Shown here one piece after another: positions 34,151-42,972 of a stretch of DNA of 64,000 nucleotides; the stretch's first letter is position 1; the number at the start of each line of letters is the position of its first letter. Source of the DNA: G963666705 sp963666705 (GTDB taxonomy: Bacteria > Pseudomonadota > Alphaproteobacteria > CADEGL01). Location: the NCBI GenBank assembly GCA_963666705.2, contig CAXXKO010000013.1:1-64000 (forward strand). The letters are read 5' to 3'. A program made the position numbers and the translations under genes. The notes under the pieces are model-generated. The model was not told the origin of the DNA, ran no database searches, and saw nothing but the letters and a program-made list of their open reading frames with translations.

Positions 34151-34776
34151 CGGCCGTGCGCCGCTTTGAAGACATCGGCGAGCAGCCCTATGACGGCCTG
34201 ATCACGCCGGACGGGCGCTACTACGTGGCCGGGCTCTTCGGCGAGGACGGCCTGGCACTCCTCGACCTCTGGGACCTGGATGCCGGCGTGCGCCGCATTC
34301 TCGGCGGCTATGGCTGCGGCGAGGCGGCGTTGCCGGTTTACAAGATGCCCCATCTCGAAGGATGGGCCAGTGCTGGCGGGCTCCTCTTCCTACCCGCCGT
34401 CGGCCGCCACGAGCTGCTGGTCGTCGAGCGCGGGAGCTGGCGCGAGGTGGGCCGCATCCCGGTCCACGGCCAGCCCGTCTTCGCCGTGGCCCGGCCCGAC
34501 GGCCGCCAGATCTGGGTCAACTTCGCCCATCCCTTGAACGACGTGGTCCAGGTGATCGATGTGCCGACGCGGCGCATCGTCCGCACGCTCGAGCCCGGCA
34601 AGGCCGTGCTCCATATCGAGTTCACGCCGCGCGGCGAGCAGGCCTGGATCTCCGTGCGCGACGAGGACGTGGTCGAGGTCTACGACACCCAGACCCTCGA
34701 GCGCCTCACCACGCTCGCCAGCGAAAAGCCGAGCGGCATCTTCCTCACCGCGCGTGCCGGGCGCATCGGGCTATGA
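34150..34776 (+). pseudogene. nirF: Heme d1 biosynthesis protein NirF, 5'-truncated
   Basis: NirF is a periplasmic beta-propeller protein needed late in heme d1 synthesis. The frame enters at about 34150 with VRRFEDIGEQPYDGLITPDG and continues with YYVAGLFGEDGLALLDLWDL, PVFAVARPDGRQIWVNFAHP and VLHIEFTPRGEQAWISVRD. This is only the C-terminal half (about 205 of 390 aa). A GTG at 34156 could start translation, but the N-terminal blades are missing. The stop overlaps the nirD ATG (ATGA). Confidence 0.88.
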
Positions 34777-35252
34777 GCGCGACCATCGACATGATTGCCG
34801 AGCTGACCCCGATGGAGCGGCGGCTCCTCGACGAGTTCCAGCACGATTTCCCGCTCGTCCCCCACCCCTATGCCGAGATCGCCGGTCGCCTCGGCGTGAA
34901 CCAGCAGACGGTGCTCGACGCCTACGAGCGTCTCAAGGACGCGGGCCTGATCGCCCGCATCGGCGCGGTCATCGGACCCCACATGGTGGGCTGGAGCACC
35001 CTCGCCGCCATGGCCGTGCCCGATGATCGTCTCGAGGCGGTGGCAGACCTCGTGAGCGGCTACGCCGAGGTCAACCACAATTACGAGCGCGAGCACCCTT
35101 TCAATCTGTGGTTCGTCTTGACCGTCGCCGGCGAAGCGCGCGGCCGCGCCGTCCTCGACGAGATCGAGGCGCTCACTGGCCTCGATGTCATGGAACTGCC
35201 GCTCGTCGAGACCTATCACCTCGATTTGGGATTCCCCATCCAATGGGACTGA
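34773..35252 (+). CDS. nirD: Siroheme decarboxylase subunit NirD
   Basis: 159 aa AsnC/Lrp-related protein without regulatory function. With NirL, G and H it removes the C12 and C18 acetate carboxyls of siroheme to give 12,18-didecarboxysiroheme. The catalytic-type motif VNHNYEREHPFNLWF is at about residues 93-107, and the N-terminal HTH-like fold is LVPHPYAEIAGRLGVN. It overlaps nirF and nirL by a few bases. Order and length relative to the three paralogues match nirD, L, G, H of known operons. Appears intact. Confidence 0.88.
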   Translation: MSATIDMIAELTPMERRLLDEFQHDFPLVPHPYAEIAGRLGVNQQTVLDAYERLKDAGLIARIGAVIGPHMVGWSTLAAMAVPDDRLEAVADLVSGYAEVNHNYEREHPFNLWFVLTVAGEARGRAVLDEIEALTGLDVMELPLVETYHLDLGFPIQWD

Positions 35253-35776
35253 GCCAACAGGACCGCGCGCTCATCGCCGCCCTCTAGGACGGCCTGCCGG
35301 TCGTGGCGCGGCCCTATGCCGCGCTCGCGCACGCCTGCGGCCAGACCGAGGACGAGGTCATCGGCCGCATCGGGCGCCTGGGCGCGGCGGGCGCCATCCG
35401 GCGCTTCGGCGTCATCGTGCGCCACCACGAGCTCGGCTACCGCGCCAACGCCATGGTGGTGTGGGACGTGCCGGACGACGAGGTGCGCGCCGCCGGGGAG
35501 CGCCTCGCCGCGCTCTCCTTCGTCACCCTCTGCTACCGCCGGCCGCGGCGCCCGCCGGACTGGCCCTACAACCTCTTCTCGATGATCCACGGCCGCGATC
35601 GGACGGCCGTCCTGGAGCTCGTGCGCCGCGCCGCCACCGAGGCGGGCCTCGAGGCGGCTGCGCGCGAAGCCCTGTTCAGCCGCCGCCGCTTCAAGCAGCG
35701 CGGCGCGCGTTACGCGGCCGAGAGCACCGAGCACCTGCGCGGAGAGATGTCATGGATGCAGCAGACCGGCGTCTGA
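35243..35776 (+). pseudogene. nirL: Siroheme decarboxylase subunit NirL with an amber codon
   Basis: Starts ATGGGACTGAGCC, overlapping the nirD stop. Codon 15 is TAG (35285-35287) in the phrase AAL-stop-DGLPVVARPYA. Paralogues read LQDGFP or TQAGLP here, so CAG to TAG is the likely change. Downstream the frame is open for 163 codons with normal NirL features (FVTLCYRRPRRPPDWPYNLF, MIHGRDR). Restart at an internal ATG far downstream would lose the N-terminal domain. Treated as a nonsense mutant unless suppressed. Confidence 0.88.
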
Positions 35777-36195
35777 TCAACCGCCTCCAGGACGGCTTCC
35801 CCGTCGCCGAGCACCCCTATGCGGCGGTCGCCACGGAGCTGGGCCTCACGGAGGCCGACGTGATCGCGCGCGTGGGGCGGCTGCTCGCCGACGGAATCTT
35901 GAGCCGTTTCGGACCCCTCTTCGACGCCGAGCGCATGAGCGGTGCCCTCACGCTCGCGGCCATGGCGGTGCCGGAGGCGCGGTTCGAGGAGGTCGCGGCG
36001 ATCGTCGGCGCCTTTCCCGAGGTGGCCCACAACTATGCCCGCGATCATGCCCTCAACATGTGGTTCGTGGTGGCGACCGAACGGCCGGGGCGCGTCGCCG
36101 AAGTGCTCGACGCCATAGAGGCCGCCACCGGCCTCACGGTCATCGACATGCCGAAGGAGGAGGAGTTTTTCCTCGGCTTGAGGCTGGTGGCATGA
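35752..36195 (+). CDS. nirG: Siroheme decarboxylase subunit NirG
   Basis: 147 aa, NirD-type paralogue. Opening DRRLINRLQDGFPVAEHPYA, with the active-site-type motif VAHNYARDHALNMWF. The start overlaps the end of nirL by 25 bp and its stop overlaps nirH (GCATGA), showing tight coupling. No damage seen. Confidence 0.87.
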   Translation: MDAADRRLINRLQDGFPVAEHPYAAVATELGLTEADVIARVGRLLADGILSRFGPLFDAERMSGALTLAAMAVPEARFEEVAAIVGAFPEVAHNYARDHALNMWFVVATERPGRVAEVLDAIEAATGLTVIDMPKEEEFFLGLRLVA

Positions 36196-36701
36196 ACGCG
36201 GCCAACGCCAGCCGGGCGTCGACGGTGATCGACGAGGTCGACCGGCGCATCGTCGCGGCGACCCAGGCGGGCCTGCCGCTCCAACCCCGTCCCTATCACG
36301 CGCTAGCCACCCAACTGGGCCTGTCCCCGACCGAGGTCATGGAGCGGATCGAGCGGATGCGTGAAGCGGGCGTCATCCGCCGTATCGCCGCCGTGCCCAA
36401 CCACTACGCCCTCGGCTACCGCGCCAACGGCATGTCGGTGTGGGACCTGCCGGACAACCGCGTGATCGCCCTCGGCCGCGAGGTCGCTGCGCTCTATTTC
36501 GTGAGCCACTGCTACCGCCGCCCACGCCGCCCGCCGCTCTGGCCTTACAACTTCTTCGCCATGGTCCACGGCCGCGGCCGTGAGGAGGTGATGGAGAAGG
36601 CCGAGCGCATCGCCGCCCTCTTGATGCCGCACTGCCGCGCCAGCGACCTTTTGTTCAGCACCCGCATCCTCAAGAAGAACGGCCTCCGTATCGCCACCTA
36701 G
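36192..36701 (+). CDS. nirH: Siroheme decarboxylase subunit NirH
   Basis: 169 aa, NirL-type paralogue with the longer C-terminus. Shows the opening VDRRIVAATQAGLPLQPRPY, HYALGYRANGMSVWDLPD and the conserved CYRRPRRPPLWPYNFFAMVH. In known systems NirD/G and NirL/H pair to form the decarboxylase. It is followed 12 bp later by nirJ. No damage seen. Confidence 0.87.
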   Translation: MNAANASRASTVIDEVDRRIVAATQAGLPLQPRPYHALATQLGLSPTEVMERIERMREAGVIRRIAAVPNHYALGYRANGMSVWDLPDNRVIALGREVAALYFVSHCYRRPRRPPLWPYNFFAMVHGRGREEVMEKAERIAALLMPHCRASDLLFSTRILKKNGLRIAT

Positions 36702-36713
36702 GAGACAAGAGCC

Positions 36714-37710
36714 GTGTTCCGCCTCAGCCAATTCATGCGTGAGATCGAGAGGCCGACACCGGCCAGGCCGGCCCGCCCCACGGGCCCGGTGGTGATCTGG
36801 AACCTGATCCGGCGCTGCAACCTCAATTGCCGGCATTGCTATTCGCTTTCCGCCGACGTGGATTTCGCGGGCGAGCTCTCGACGGCCGAGGCCCACGCCG
36901 TCATGGACGATCTCAAGGCATTCGGCGTCCCCGTCCTCATCCTCTCGGGTGGCGAGCCGCTTTTGCACCCGGACATCTTCGACATCTCGCGCCGGGCCAA
37001 GGCGATGGGCTTCTATGTCGGGCTCTCGACCAACGGCACCCTGATCGACGAGGCGGCGAGCCGGCGCATCGCCGAAATTGGCTACGATTACGTGGGCATC
37101 AGCCTCGACGGCATCGGCCCCGTCAACGACGCCTTCCGCCGCCAGGAGGGGGCCTACGACCGCGCCCTCGCCGGGCTGCGCCACTGCCAGGACCGCGGCG
37201 TCAAGGTCGGGCTGCGCTTCACCATGACCGAGCGGACCATCCAATCCCTCGCCGCCATCCTCGACCTCGTGGAGGCGGAGCGGGCCGACAAGTTCTACCT
37301 CTCACACCTCGTCTATGCCGGGCGCGGCAACCGCTACCGGGACGAGGATGCGGTCCACGCGACGACGCGCCGGAGGTGAACATCGCCAACATAGACAACC
37401 TCGGCAACGTCCATCCCGACAGCTTCTGGTCCCACCACACCCTCGGCAACGTGCGGAAACGGCCCTTCTCGGCCATCTGGCCCGACACCTCGGACCCGAT
37501 CATGGCCGGCCTCAAGGCGAAGCCACGGGCGATTAAGGGCCGCTGCGCCGAATGCCGGCATTTCGAAATCTGCGCCGGCAACACGCGGGTGCGGGCCTAC
37601 CAGCTCACGGGCGATCCCTGGGCGCGGACCCGGCCTGCTACCTGACCGACGCCGAGATCGGCGTGGCCGCCCCGCGGATGGAGGCGCATCGTGCTGCGGC
37701 GACGGCATAG
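36714..37710 (+). pseudogene. nirJ: Radical SAM heme d1 synthesis protein NirJ, internally deleted and frameshifted
   Basis: NirJ replaces propionate groups by oxo groups on the macrocycle. The 5' part (from a GTG at 36714) has the cluster motif C-NLN-C-RH-C and LSTNGTLIDE up to YRDEDAVHATTRR, then stops at 37379. The 3' part in another frame resumes with VNIANIDNLGNVHPD and the C-terminal CRHFEICAGNTRVRA. About 80 codons present in homologues are missing at the joint. A second single-base slip near 37620 moves DPACYLTDAEIG to a third frame, ending at TAG 37708. Non-functional as read. Confidence 0.87.
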
Positions 37711-39280
37711 CATTCGCGCGGCATACCTGGCCGCGAGTCTCCTACTGTTCGCGGCGGGTGCCGCATCGGCGGCGGGGGAGGGGCCCGGCGCCGGCGCCCT
37801 CTATGTCGAGAGCTGCGCCGCCTGCCACGGAGCCGAGCGCCTGGGCGGAAGCGGCCCGGCCCTCCTGCCCGAGAGCCTGGGCCGGCTGCGGCCCGAAAAG
37901 GCGGAAGCGGTCATCGCCGAGGGGCGCGTGGCGACCCAAATGCCGGCTTTCGCCGCAACTTTCAGCGCGGCCGAGATCGAGGCGCTGGTCGACCTCATCT
38001 ACACGGCCCCCGCCACACCACCCCATTGGGGGCCGGCCGAGATCGCCGCCTCCCATCAGGTAATCACCGAGTCATCGAGCCTGCCCGCGCAACCCGTCCA
38101 CGAATCCGACCCCCTCAACCTCTTCGTCGTGGTCGAGAGTGGCGACCACCACGTCACCATCCTCGACGGCGATACCTTCGAGCCCATCCACCGCTTCGCG
38201 AGCCACTTCGCGCTCCATGGCAGGCCCAAGTTCTCGCCCCGCGGCCGCTTCGTCTATTTCGCCTCGCGCGATGGCTGGATCACCAAGTTCGACCTCCACA
38301 GCCTCGTGACGGTGGCCGAGGTGCGGGCCGGCATCAACACCCGCAACCTCGCCATCTCCCATGACGGCCGTCTCGTGGCCGTGGCGAACACCCTGCCCCA
38401 TACCCTCGTCATGCTGGACGCGGTGGATCTCACCCCCCTCGCCGTGATCCCGGTCGAGGACATGCACGGCAAGACCACCTCGCGGGTGAGCGCCGTCTAC
38501 ACCGCGGCCCCGCGTGAGAGGTTCATCGTCGCCCTCAAGGACGTACCGGAGGTCTGGGAGATCCCCTACGGCGCGGGCGCGCGGCCCGTCCTGACCGGCC
38601 TCGCGCACAGCCACGAACAGGGCATGGGGGAAGTGCTGACGGATGACGCGGCGCCCTTCCCCATTCGCCGCATCGAGCTTGGCGAGCCGCTCGACGATTT
38701 CTTCTTCGATCCGCCCTACCGCCACCTCTTCGGCTCGGCCCGCGAGGGCGGCCGGGCGGTCGTCGTGCATCTCGACGTGGGGCGCGAGATCGCCGAGGTT
38801 CCGGTGGGCGGCCTGCCCCACCTCGGGTCCGGCATCTCTTGGCGCTACCAGGGGCGGCCCGTCCTCGCCACGCCCAACCTGCGCGAGGGCGTCGTGAGCG
38901 TCATCGACATGGGCGATTGGAACGTGGTGGGCCGCGTCGAGACCCTCGGCCCAGGCTTCTTCCTGCGCAGCCACGAGAACACGCCCTATGCCTGGACCGA
39001 CGTCTTCTTCGGCAAGGACCACGATGCCGTCCATGTGATCGACAAGCGCACGCTCGAGATCGTCAAGACCCTGCGCCCGGCCCCCGGCAAGACGGCGGCC
39101 CATGTGGAGTTCACCCGCGACGGCCGCTACGCGCTGGTCAGCATATGGGAGATGGACGGCGCCATCGTCGTCTACGACGCCGAGACCCTGGAGGAGGTGA
39201 AGCGCATCCCCTTCGTAAAACCCTCGGGCAAATACAATGTCTTCAACAAGATCACCCTCTCCGAGGGGACCAGTCATTAG
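37691..39280 (+). CDS. nirN: Dihydro-heme d1 dehydrogenase NirN (cytochrome c plus d1-type propeller)
   Basis: 529 aa from a GTG overlapping the 3' end of nirJ. A signal peptide (AAYLAASLLLFAAGAASA) is followed by a cytochrome c domain with C42-AA-C45-H46, then an eight-bladed propeller of the cd1 type (HFALHGRPKFSPRGRFVYFA, NTRNLAISHDG, GKTAAHVEFTRDGRYALVSI). NirN oxidises dihydro-heme d1 in the last step and delivers heme d1 to NirS. The frame is intact. Its TAG stop is followed in the same frame by a CbiX-like sequence. Confidence 0.9.
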   Translation: MLRRRHSIRAAYLAASLLLFAAGAASAAGEGPGAGALYVESCAACHGAERLGGSGPALLPESLGRLRPEKAEAVIAEGRVATQMPAFAATFSAAEIEALVDLIYTAPATPPHWGPAEIAASHQVITESSSLPAQPVHESDPLNLFVVVESGDHHVTILDGDTFEPIHRFASHFALHGRPKFSPRGRFVYFASRDGWITKFDLHSLVTVAEVRAGINTRNLAISHDGRLVAVANTLPHTLVMLDAVDLTPLAVIPVEDMHGKTTSRVSAVYTAAPRERFIVALKDVPEVWEIPYGAGARPVLTGLAHSHEQGMGEVLTDDAAPFPIRRIELGEPLDDFFFDPPYRHLFGSAREGGRAVVVHLDVGREIAEVPVGGLPHLGSGISWRYQGRPVLATPNLREGVVSVIDMGDWNVVGRVETLGPGFFLRSHENTPYAWTDVFFGKDHDAVHVIDKRTLEIVKTLRPAPGKTAAHVEFTRDGRYALVSIWEMDGAIVVYDAETLEEVKRIPFVKPSGKYNVFNKITLSEGTSH

Positions 39281-40024
39281 TCCCCGGGCGCGCCCTGGGC
39301 CGACGCGGCCCTCGTCCTGTGCGCCCACGGCGCACGGGGCCGCTCCCCCAGCGCGGCGGCCCACGCCCGCGCGATCCGTGCGCGCGCGCTTTTCGCCGAG
39401 GTCCAGGCCTGCTGCCTGTGCGGCGAGCCGGGCCTGCCCGAGACCCTCGATAGGGTTCGTGCCCAACGGGTCTTCCTCGTGCCCATGATGATGGCTGACG
39501 GCCACACCACGCGCGGCATTCTCACGCACCTGCTCGCCTCCCGCCGCCGGGCCAAGGGCGGCCCCGAGATCGTGTCCTGCCAGCCGGTCGGCCTCAACCC
39601 CGGCCGCGCGGACATGATCGCCGAACGGGCGGCCGAGGTCCGCCGGGCGGCGGGCTGGGCGCCGGCGGACGTGTCCCTCCTCCTCGTCGCCCACGGCGCC
39701 GCGCGGGCCCGGGGCTCGCGGCGCGCCGCCGAGGCCCATGCCGAGAGCATCCGCAAGATGGGCGGTTTCGCCGCTGTCGCAACGGCGTTCCTCGAGGAGG
39801 ATCCGACCGTGCCCGCGGCCCTGGCGGCCCTGCCGACACGGGACTGCATCGCCGTCGGCCTCTTCGCCGAGCACGGCTGTCACGGCGAGGAGGACCTGCC
39901 GCGCCTGTTGGCGGGGGGCGGGCGTAACGCGATCTATGCCGGGCCCATCGGCGCCGACGCCCGCCTAAGCGCGCTGGTCGTACAGCAGGTCGCTGCCGCC
40001 GGCGCTCTCCGCGGCGCCGCCTGA
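39281..40024 (+). CDS. CbiX-like sirohydrochlorin chelatase, no visible start codon
   Basis: About 247 codons. The two half-domains each start with the metal-binding pattern (LVLCAHGARGRSP; LLLVAHGAARARGS), and EHGCHGEEDLP follows. It would insert Fe(II) into sirohydrochlorin, giving siroheme for NirDLGH. The first half begins directly after the nirN TAG and in the same frame, with no ATG, GTG or TTG before Met at 39482. Either the genes are a NirN-CbiX fusion split by a TAG, or the start was lost. An internal start would delete the first metal site. Confidence 0.72.
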   Translation, partial: SPGAPWADAALVLCAHGARGRSPSAAAHARAIRARALFAEVQACCLCGEPGLPETLDRVRAQRVFLVPMMMADGHTTRGILTHLLASRRRAKGGPEIVSCQPVGLNPGRADMIAERAAEVRRAAGWAPADVSLLLVAHGAARARGSRRAAEAHAESIRKMGGFAAVATAFLEEDPTVPAALAALPTRDCIAVGLFAEHGCHGEEDLPRLLAGGGRNAIYAGPIGADARLSALVVQQVAAAGALRGAA

Positions 40025-40032
40025 CACGACCT

Positions 40033-40049
40033 CGGCCCAGATCGGGCCG
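40033..40049 (+). terminator. Hairpin after the nir/cbiX genes
   Basis: CGGCCC-AGATC-GGGCCG forms a six-base-pair GC stem directly after the cbiX stop. There is no strong T run, so terminator activity is uncertain. Confidence 0.35.
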
Positions 40050-40128
40050 GTTCCATATCGATCCCGATTCTTGCTAGCTTGCCCGGCAAGGTCGTCCCTT
40101 GAATCGTTTAAAGCGGGGAAGAACGGGC

Positions 40129-41667
40129 ATGGCGAAATCGAAAGCGTCGGAAGAAGAGCTTGGCGGCCCGCGCCCGGACCTGGCGGCGGTGATCGAGGCC
40201 AAGGCGGCGACCCTCGACGAGGCGCGGCCGCAGGCGGTTGCGAAGCGCGCGGCGACCGGCCAGCGGACGGCGCGCCAGAACATCGCCGACATGATCGACG
40301 CGGGCAGCTTCCAGGAATACGGCCAGCTCTCGACGCCCGCCTTCGGCTACCTCGAAGGCGCCGCCGATGGCCCGGTGATCGGCACCGCGACCATGGACGG
40401 TGCCCGCATCGCCATCGCCGCTTACGACTACACCGTCCACGGCGGCAGCCAATCGACCATCAGCCACGCCAAGTTCGACCGCATGCTCCATGTGGTCCAC
40501 GAATTGCGGTTGCCGCTGGTGTTGTGGGCCGAGGGCGCCGGCTGGCGCGCCCACGACGACAATATCAATGCCCGGTTCTACGAGGAGACCTTCGCCATGA
40601 TGGCGCGGCTCTCGGGCCACGTCCCCACTGTCTCGATCGTGGCCGGCCGCTGCTTCGCCGGGAACGCGAACCTCGTGGGCCTCTGCGACACGGTCATCGC
40701 CACCAGGGCGGCGACCCTCGGCATGGCCGGCCCGCCCCTCGTCGAGGCCGCGCTCGGCGTCAAGATGACGCCCGAGGAACTCGGCCCGGCCGCGCTGCAC
40801 GAGGAGGCCGGCGGCATCGACGTCCTGGCCGAGGACGAGGCGGAGGCGGCGCGCATCGCCCGCCAGTACCTGGGCTATTTCGGCGGCCCAGGCGCGCCGG
40901 GCGCGGCGCCCGACACCCTGGCCCTACGCGGCGTGGTGCCGGAGAACCGCCGCCGCGCCTACGACGTGCGCAAGGTCATCGACGGCATTGCCGATGTGGG
41001 CTCGATCCTCGAATTGCGGCCGCGTTTCGGCCGCGCCGCCGTTGTCGCCCTGGTCAAGGTCGAGGGCCGGCCCATGGGGGTCATCGCCAACCAGCCCATG
41101 GTCCTCGCCGGTGCCATGGACAGCCCGGCCTGCGACAAGATCGCCCGCTTCATCCAGCTCTGTGACGCCCACGACATCCCCAAGCTCTATCTCGTCGATA
41201 CCCCCGGCTTGATGATCGGGCGGGAGACGGAGGCGACGGCCCTGGTCCGCCACAGCGCCCGCGTGTTGACGGCGAACACGAACGCCACGACCCCCTTCAT
41301 GACGGTGGTCCTGCGCAAGGCCTACGGGGTCGGCATGTACGTCATGGGCTCCCTCGCCATCCGCCCGTCGCTCCTGGTCGGCTGGCCGACGGCCGAGCTG
41401 GGCAGCATGGGCCTCGAGGGTGCGGCCAAGATCGTGCACCGGAAGGCGCTCGAGGCGCTGCCGGACGAGAAGGCGCGGCGCGCGCGCGAGCGCGAGATCG
41501 CCGACGACCTCCTGCGCCAGAACACCGCACTCACCATGGCCCGGCGGTTCGAGGTCGACGACATCATCGACCCGGCCGAGACCCGCGCCGCCGTGGTTCG
41601 TTTCCTGACCTCCTTGCCGCCGGTCCATCCCCGCACGGGGCGCAAGCGCATCGTCGACAACTGGTGA
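40129..41667 (+). CDS. Acyl-CoA carboxylase carboxyltransferase (beta) subunit-like protein
   Basis: 512 aa from the ATG after CGGGGAAGAACGG. Crotonase-fold carboxyltransferase with both halves: RQNIADMIDAGSFQEYG and DYTVHGGSQS in the N-half, VVPENRRRAYDVRKVID and IANQPMVLAGAMDSPACDK in the C-half. It transfers carboxyl from biotin to an acyl-CoA such as propionyl- or methylcrotonyl-CoA. No biotin carboxylase gene lies next to it, so its partner must be encoded elsewhere. Confidence 0.9.
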   Translation: MAKSKASEEELGGPRPDLAAVIEAKAATLDEARPQAVAKRAATGQRTARQNIADMIDAGSFQEYGQLSTPAFGYLEGAADGPVIGTATMDGARIAIAAYDYTVHGGSQSTISHAKFDRMLHVVHELRLPLVLWAEGAGWRAHDDNINARFYEETFAMMARLSGHVPTVSIVAGRCFAGNANLVGLCDTVIATRAATLGMAGPPLVEAALGVKMTPEELGPAALHEEAGGIDVLAEDEAEAARIARQYLGYFGGPGAPGAAPDTLALRGVVPENRRRAYDVRKVIDGIADVGSILELRPRFGRAAVVALVKVEGRPMGVIANQPMVLAGAMDSPACDKIARFIQLCDAHDIPKLYLVDTPGLMIGRETEATALVRHSARVLTANTNATTPFMTVVLRKAYGVGMYVMGSLAIRPSLLVGWPTAELGSMGLEGAAKIVHRKALEALPDEKARRAREREIADDLLRQNTALTMARRFEVDDIIDPAETRAAVVRFLTSLPPVHPRTGRKRIVDNW

Positions 41668-41685
41668 CGGAGGGCGCGCACCGGG

Positions 41686-42702
41686 TCAGTCGAAGCGTTT
41701 TCGCGGCCGCGCTTCCCACATCTCGCGAGCAAGCCCTTCGGCCGCTTCGACCGTCGCCGCGCGGCCGAGGAGCTTGAGGGCGACGGCGGCGGTGCCGACG
41801 ACGGCGGCTTCGGGTCCGGGCGTCTCGATCCCACCACGCCACAGGGCGCCGATGCGCCCAGGCTCGAGAGGCTCGCCCCGCCACTTGTGGCTCGCCGGCT
41901 TGGTGAGGGCGGGCCAGACGTCCTCGCCCGCCACGCCACCGTCGAGGGTGAGCGCCCGGCACGGCTTCTCGGGATTGCGCTGCACCTCTCCGGCCCCGCC
42001 CTTGAAGATGGCGGCGCGGGGCTGGCCGAGGCGGCGCGCCGTCTCCAGGTGGGTCTCCAGGTAGGTCGGGTGGAAGACGCCCTGCATCATGGCCGGGGCG
42101 TTGCCCGGGTTGATCTCGCGCGCGAAGGTGTTGGCCGGCGAGCGCACGCCCAGGAGCGGGCGCAGCTCGAAGAGGCGCACAAGCGCCGGGCAGAAGGACG
42201 CGAGCGGCAGGTAGGCGAAGCCCGAGGCCGCGAGCGCCTCCCCCGCTTCGTCCGGGGACCGGCAAGGGCGGATGCCGAGCGCCGCGAGCACCGCCGGCGT
42301 GGTGACCGGCCCGGTGCCCTCGATGCCGTGCATGAGTACGCGCACGCCGTTCTCCGCCAGGAGCAGCGCTGCGAGCAGGAAGTAGGGGAGCTGGCGGTGC
42401 CGGTCGGCGTAGGACGGCCAGTCGAGGTCGGCCGCCGGTATCGCCCCATCGGTGAATGCCGCGCGCGCAGCGAGCGCGAAGCCGGCGAGCTCGGCCGGGC
42501 TTTCCTTGCGGTAGCGCATGATGAGGAGGAAGGCGCCGAGCTGCACCGGCTCCACGGAGCCGGCGAGGATCATCTCCATGGCCGTCTCCGCCTCGCCCTC
42601 GTCGAGCGCGCGCGAGAGCTTCGAGCCCCTGCCGATGGTGCGCACGAATTCGGCGAAGGGGTGCGGCCCCGCTGGGGCGGCCGGCGCGGCTTCGGCGGTC
42701 AA
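41686..42702 (-). CDS. Anthranilate phosphoribosyltransferase-like protein (TrpD2/YbiB type)
   Basis: About 338 aa. I choose the TTG at 42700-42702 because GGAGGA lies 8 bases before it; the open frame extends further without similarity. It has the nucleoside phosphorylase/TrpD fold: ALDEGEAETAMEMILAG, VEPVQLGAFLLIMRYR, GVRVLMHGIEG and GVRSPANTFAREINP. Such TrpD2 proteins bind nucleic acid or act as uncharacterised transferases and are not in tryptophan operons. The gene is convergent with the carboxyltransferase. Confidence 0.82.
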   Translation of the reverse strand: MTAEAAPAAPAGPHPFAEFVRTIGRGSKLSRALDEGEAETAMEMILAGSVEPVQLGAFLLIMRYRKESPAELAGFALAARAAFTDGAIPAADLDWPSYADRHRQLPYFLLAALLLAENGVRVLMHGIEGTGPVTTPAVLAALGIRPCRSPDEAGEALAASGFAYLPLASFCPALVRLFELRPLLGVRSPANTFAREINPGNAPAMMQGVFHPTYLETHLETARRLGQPRAAIFKGGAGEVQRNPEKPCRALTLDGGVAGEDVWPALTKPASHKWRGEPLEPGRIGALWRGGIETPGPEAAVVGTAAVALKLLGRAATVEAAEGLAREMWEARPRKRFD

Positions 42703-42805
42703 GTTCCGGCTCCTCCAATTGCGCTGGCATGATAGCGTCGCGCGGTGCCGCCTACACCCTCTGAGCGACAACGAGCGATCGGCGGCAAACGCTAGCCCCC
42801 GCCGC

Positions 42806-42955
42806 CCTCCTCACCCTTCGACAGGCTCAGGGTGAGGCCCTCATGCCGAGCTTGTCGAAGTATGAGGGCCGGTCGGGTGGGTTGGCTCAGGGTGAGGCCC
42901 TCATGCTGAGCCTCCTCATCCTGAGCCTGTCGAGGTATGAGGGCCGGGGAGGCGG
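42806..42955. repeat. Dispersed TTCGACAGGCTCAGGGTGAGG repeats
   Basis: Several direct and inverted copies of the motif (CCCTTCGACAGGCTCAGGGT, CCTCATACTTCGACAAGCTC inverted) fill the gap between the TrpD2-like gene and the dioxygenase operon. Same family as 22980-23291 and about 16370. Confidence 0.75.
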
Positions 42956-42972
42956 CGCGCGTTCACGCAATC

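Noticed and set aside
24136..34155. A single inversion explaining both gene-fusion joints
   Set aside because: Inverting the segment would join hemN to apbE and the oxidoreductase subunit to nirF, which restores neither gene.
35285..39280. TAG read as an amino acid (nirL codon 15, nirN/cbiX boundary)
   Set aside because: Many intact genes here end in TAG at sensible places, for example the aminotransferase at 16316-16318, and no suppressor tRNA is visible. Ordinary mutation is simpler.
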